From positions 165,624-210,379 of the forward strand of contig WELB01000123.1 in assembly GCA_009602725.1 (NCBI GenBank): a stretch of DNA of 44,756 bases, written 5' to 3'. The position numbers and the translations under genes are program-made. Each line of letters begins with the position of its first letter. Position 1 is the stretch's first letter. Below the pieces are notes generated by a model. That model was not told the DNA's origin. It worked only from the letters and a program-made list of their open reading frames with translations, and did not search any database. This stretch comes from Spirogloea muscicola (Eukaryota; Streptophyta; Zygnematophyceae; Spirogloeales; Spirogloeaceae). Below are positions 41,007 to 44,756 of the stretch, in pieces.

Positions 41007-44000
41007 CTACTGGCGGAGCAAGCTTTGGACTCGCGCATACAGCTCACGCTTCACCTCCTGAGGTACCTTGGCTAAGAGCTCCTTCCGAGCTGCCGCTTGC
41101 AGCTCCTCTCTGCACAGCATGAGCATTGCGAGCAGAAGTGCTCTGTGACTGTCAATGACGCGTCTGAGCATCACCTACATGGCTTGTTTGATGCACAACC
41201 TTATATGGATTATGATTGCAGCCTTGAGGAGGCAGACTCAGTTTGGCACATGGCAATGCTTGGACCAACTTGCTTACATAACCAGCAATGTAACGTTTGG
41301 TAATGCATGCGACTGGCAGATGCACTTGACATACATGAGCAGAGCCCTGCTCTTTCTGGAGTCTCCAGCCAGCTTATGGCACCTCTTCACAGCCCGCATC
41401 TTAGACCGCACAGCGTCACACCAACCGGAGCGGTGCAGAGCTTCACGGCCTGCTGAGGCTATGCTGCACGAGCAAATGCAGGAAAGGCTGAGAGGTCAGT
41501 TTGTGATGTGTCCTGTCAGCAAGCACGTCCTTGCACACATGGCAAGTGAATCTGAGCAAGCCCACACTGCCAGGAAGATTGGCAAGTGAAAGGGACTTGG
41601 CACACTACCTCTGATGTAAGTCATAAGGCAACTTAAGCTAGCATAGAATCAAATTACCCGGCAGAGAGCAAAGAGCAGGCACTCGGATGCACATGCTCAA
41701 ATGTCCTGCTCGCGTGCACTAAGAGTCGGGTACATGCTCGCACTCACCTTGCTGTGCGCAGCCGCAAAGCAGCACCCTCAGTACTGCCAGTGGCAGCTCT
41801 GCCATTGGATGGCGCACGGGCGGGAGCGCTAATGTCACTAGGAGGCCCTGCCTCTGCCTGACTAGGAGAGCTCCCATTGGTCTCACCACAAGGTCTGTCC
41901 TTCAGGATCTGCTGCTTGTATGGGGGGTTGCCCGTAGGGCCGCAAGGATTGCCTGCAGCTGCGCTGCCGAGGCTGGTAGGCTGCATCACAGCCGCACCAA
42001 CTTCGGTCCTCGCTCGCTTGCTGACACCAAAGAGTGCGTCCTCTGATCTCCAGCTGCTGGCACCACGATCTGACTTCGGAGAGACGACGGCCTCACGGGT
42101 GCGTTGCACCAGTGCTGCTCTCGGCTGCGGCGATGGAGGCAGCTGGGCTGCATACATGGTTCTTGGGGCATTACCGACGCCAAGACGAGCAGGCTGCTGA
42201 AGCAGCGCCGCCGGCTTGCTCGCTGGCGGCTCCGCAGTGGTCATGGGCGGCGTGTTGGGAGGGGACGGGCTGGAGGACGAGGACAGCGTCGGCTGTGCTT
42301 CTGAAGCGGAGCAGGAGGCCATGCGAGGGTGGGTCCTGGCGAAGAACAGCATGTACGCCTTCTCGGCCAGGACGGTGGCTGGGCTGGCCGGCGTCACGAG
42401 CTGGTCGTCGCAGCAGTACCAGCAGCCAAAAGAATCCTGGGCAGTCGAACAAATCCACTTGTTAGTGCCTCATCAAGATGCAAGCCCATACCAGATTGTC
42501 TCTAGCCGATATTTCAACATATATGAAGCCTCCTAACCCAATGTAACGTGAAGAGATTACACAAATCCTAAAAATCCTTGCAAGGGCAGAACAAGATAGA
42601 AGCAAAACATTAAATTACTTGTGTGCAACCATGCCGATGTGCGCCTGACAATGGCATCAGAAGAATGTCCAGGGACAGCCATGTCATGGCTTACTTTCAT
42701 GTAAGCGTAGTAATGCCCAGAATCTTGGGAGTAACCTGAATGGACATGATGGCGTATAGCACGTACTTAGGCAAAGGGTCCTGCAGTGTGAACAGTGCAC
42801 ACAACCGCTCAGCCCAGGCCTCAGAAGCCGGTAAGGACATTGGTGAAGATCCAGCAAAATTTCACTGGCAGAGGAGCAGCACGTATTATCTGAAAGCTTA
42901 TGGCCCAGGTAATATCGGATCGTGTATTGCCAAATTGTCGGTCAATAGTGGGCCAGGGAGGCACACCTTGCTGTTGCGAGTCATATGCTCACGCAGGCTC
43001 AAGCACTCCTCAAACATAATATGACGGTCTATCTTGGCGCCAAATATATTACCAAATCTCTGCAAGCAGAGGCAAGGCTACGAAGATCAGAATGTGCAAC
43101 CGAGCTACGTTACTGCACATCAGAGTCAATCACAGTACTGTGAGCTTTGGGCGAGCGCAAGCGCCTGAAGCACCACAGGCCATGCAGAAAAATCAGCTAG
43201 ATCACTAGAGATTGATACTTCACTCTCACCTTGAACTGCAGCACCAAGATGTTGGGAGCCACCTGGATGGTCATCTGCTTCTGGGCCGCCGAGAGCATCT
43301 TGCACCTGCTCCACCCAGGGAACGCAGCACGCCCAGCTCAAGTCTGGAGCACAGTCAACGCCATAGACAAGCATTGCAAGCAAGCTGCCACGTCTAAGAG
43401 CTGTGCCGGCATCACACGAGCGCCACCCTGCTCCGTTGGACTCTAAATCTGATGCACTTCCCATCAACTTCTGCTGCCGTGGCTCACCGGTCGCAGCGGT
43501 ACTTGTTGTCGCCGTCCAGCATCTCGGGCGAGCTGAAGCGGGCGAGAGCTTCCGCGAGCGTCGCGCACGGGCGGTGGATGTCCAGGCTGAGGTCCAGGAA
43601 CTCGTCCAGCGTGTTGGACTCTGCGCCGCAGCCGAGGCACTTCACCTGGCTCTGCAGCACGCCCCCGAAGATGTCCTTCACCACCGTGCGAGGTTCCGCC
43701 GCCGCCGCCGCCGCGCCGCCCTTGCCACTGCCGGCGGCGCCGAGGCAGCCGCCATTGCCGTGCCCAAGCGGCGCGGCCCCGCTCCGGTGGTGCTTCTGGG
43801 CGATCCCGTGGAGCTCCACGCAGGCCTTGTTGCATGCCTCGACGGCGAGCCGCAGGAGCTCGTGGGCGTCCTCTTGGCGGCCCAGCCGGAAGTGCTTGGC
43901 GATGTGCCGAAGGCGGTGCACCATGCGCTGCGGCTGGTCCACTGCCAGCGCGCTCCGCAGCGACTTGGCGATGCGCCACTCCAGCAGGCAGAAGGCGCAG

Positions 44001-44345
44001 CTGTCAACGTCGCCCTTGCGCAGCCGCGAGCCTGCGCCCGAGACTGACCGCCGGTCAGGCTCGCCTTCTCAAGCCTGGCCAGGCCGCTCCCAGCACTGGT
44101 CGAGCAATGAAGCTGGAGCCCACTAGCGGTCATGGCAGCGGCAACTGTGGTGAGAGTGGTGAGGTGGGCTCACAGGCGGTGGAGTGCGCGGCGGCGAGGC
44201 AGAAGTTGGCGAGCGGCGGCGTGTAGGTGAGGCACTGGAGCACGGAGTTGAGGTAGCAGGTATTGCCGAGGTTGCGCAGCCCCGGGCCGACGCGCTGCGG
44301 CGCCGCCCACGCCAGCTCCAGCTCCGGCAGCAGCTCCGAGTCCAT
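41007..44345 (-). CDS. Ubiquitin-specific protease (USP/UBP, peptidase C19), 7 exons, one missing base
   Basis: It removes ubiquitin from proteins. Exons in coding order: 44345-44174, 44031-43488, 43305-43230, 43059-42967, 42780-42695, 42436-41748, 41109-41007, all with GT-AG introns. Start ATG is at 44345 ([10 protein letters not shown]). The Cys box [13 protein letters not shown] puts the catalytic Cys at residue 30. Q-E-D-A-H-E-L-L and [11 protein letters not shown] follow, then C-x-x-C zinc-ribbon pairs (C-L-G-C; C-D-R-C across the intron 2 junction), [12 protein letters not shown] and F-G-A-K-I-D-R-H-I. The His box [12 protein letters not shown] is complete, but exon 5 is 86 nt where 87 are needed: one base is missing just before [15 protein letters not shown] supplies the acidic residue and Y-M-L-F-F ends the domain. 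A low-complexity tail follows, and the last exon ends S-L-L-R-Q-stop. With the base counted the total is 1764 nt (587 residues). The domain order resembles plant UBP16-20/animal USP36-type enzymes. Confidence 0.9.

Positions 44346-44756
<411 letters not shown>

Noticed and set aside
41155-41589. Plus-strand 144-codon frame inside the last USP intron
   Set aside because: It lies within the 638-bp intron defined by matching splice phases; no domain or splice support for a separate gene.
43403-44126. Plus-strand frames of over 200 codons
   Set aside because: Antisense shadows of USP exon 2, which has clear USP motifs on the minus strand.

Overview
The window is nuclear DNA of a eukaryote, most likely a green alga (Trebouxiophyceae-like is my best guess). 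The reasons are: two densely intronic genes with short GT-AG introns (20 and 7 exons), a nuclear-type tRNA-Gly with internal A and B boxes, plant/algal-type telomere heptamers (CCCTAAA), an F-box gene with cysteine-containing leucine-rich repeats, copia elements and a heavy load of non-LTR retrotransposons. No bacterial operon, Shine-Dalgarno site or CRISPR array is present.

Layout. 1-6.7 kb is a retrotransposon graveyard. It holds seven 3' ends of non-LTR elements lined up head-to-tail on the minus strand, then the only copy with a reverse transcriptase (about 3283-6065, plus, one frameshift), which encodes RT plus a CCHC finger and a restriction-like endonuclease. 6.9-14 kb holds a decayed F-box/LRR gene (8758-10633, minus) between two inverted, 5'-truncated copia elements (7790-8640 minus; 12035-13512 plus with a 3' LTR). 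14.1-16.8 kb is more stacked element ends. 17-30 kb is a set of large segmental duplications, a long palindrome, a solo LTR, a 43-bp minisatellite and an unclassified repeat family with eroded coding capacity. 30-32 kb has no recognisable gene. 32.1-44.3 kb is the gene-rich part: tRNA-Gly(CCC) (minus), a molybdenum-cofactor sulfurase gene (33303-40106, plus, 20 exons reconstructed here with every splice phase closing), and a convergent ubiquitin-specific protease gene (44345-41007, minus, 7 exons, one missing base beside the catalytic histidine). The window ends in 122 consecutive T.

The most unusual feature is the retrotransposon system. At least 14 element ends share a C-terminal protein signature (D-x4-(T/S)-R-G-Y-stop, intact or decayed) followed by a 3' tail with a short stem-loop (GGGCTGGC-TTT-GCCAGCCC and relatives). 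New copies repeatedly start inside or right after the tail of an older copy in the same orientation. This looks like a lineage that primes on its own tails and builds head-to-tail stacks, comparable in behaviour to the Zepp elements known from Chlorella/Coccomyxa, but carrying a restriction-like endonuclease. Four isolated N characters in GC-rich runs and several single-base frame breaks suggest local assembly or consensus errors.
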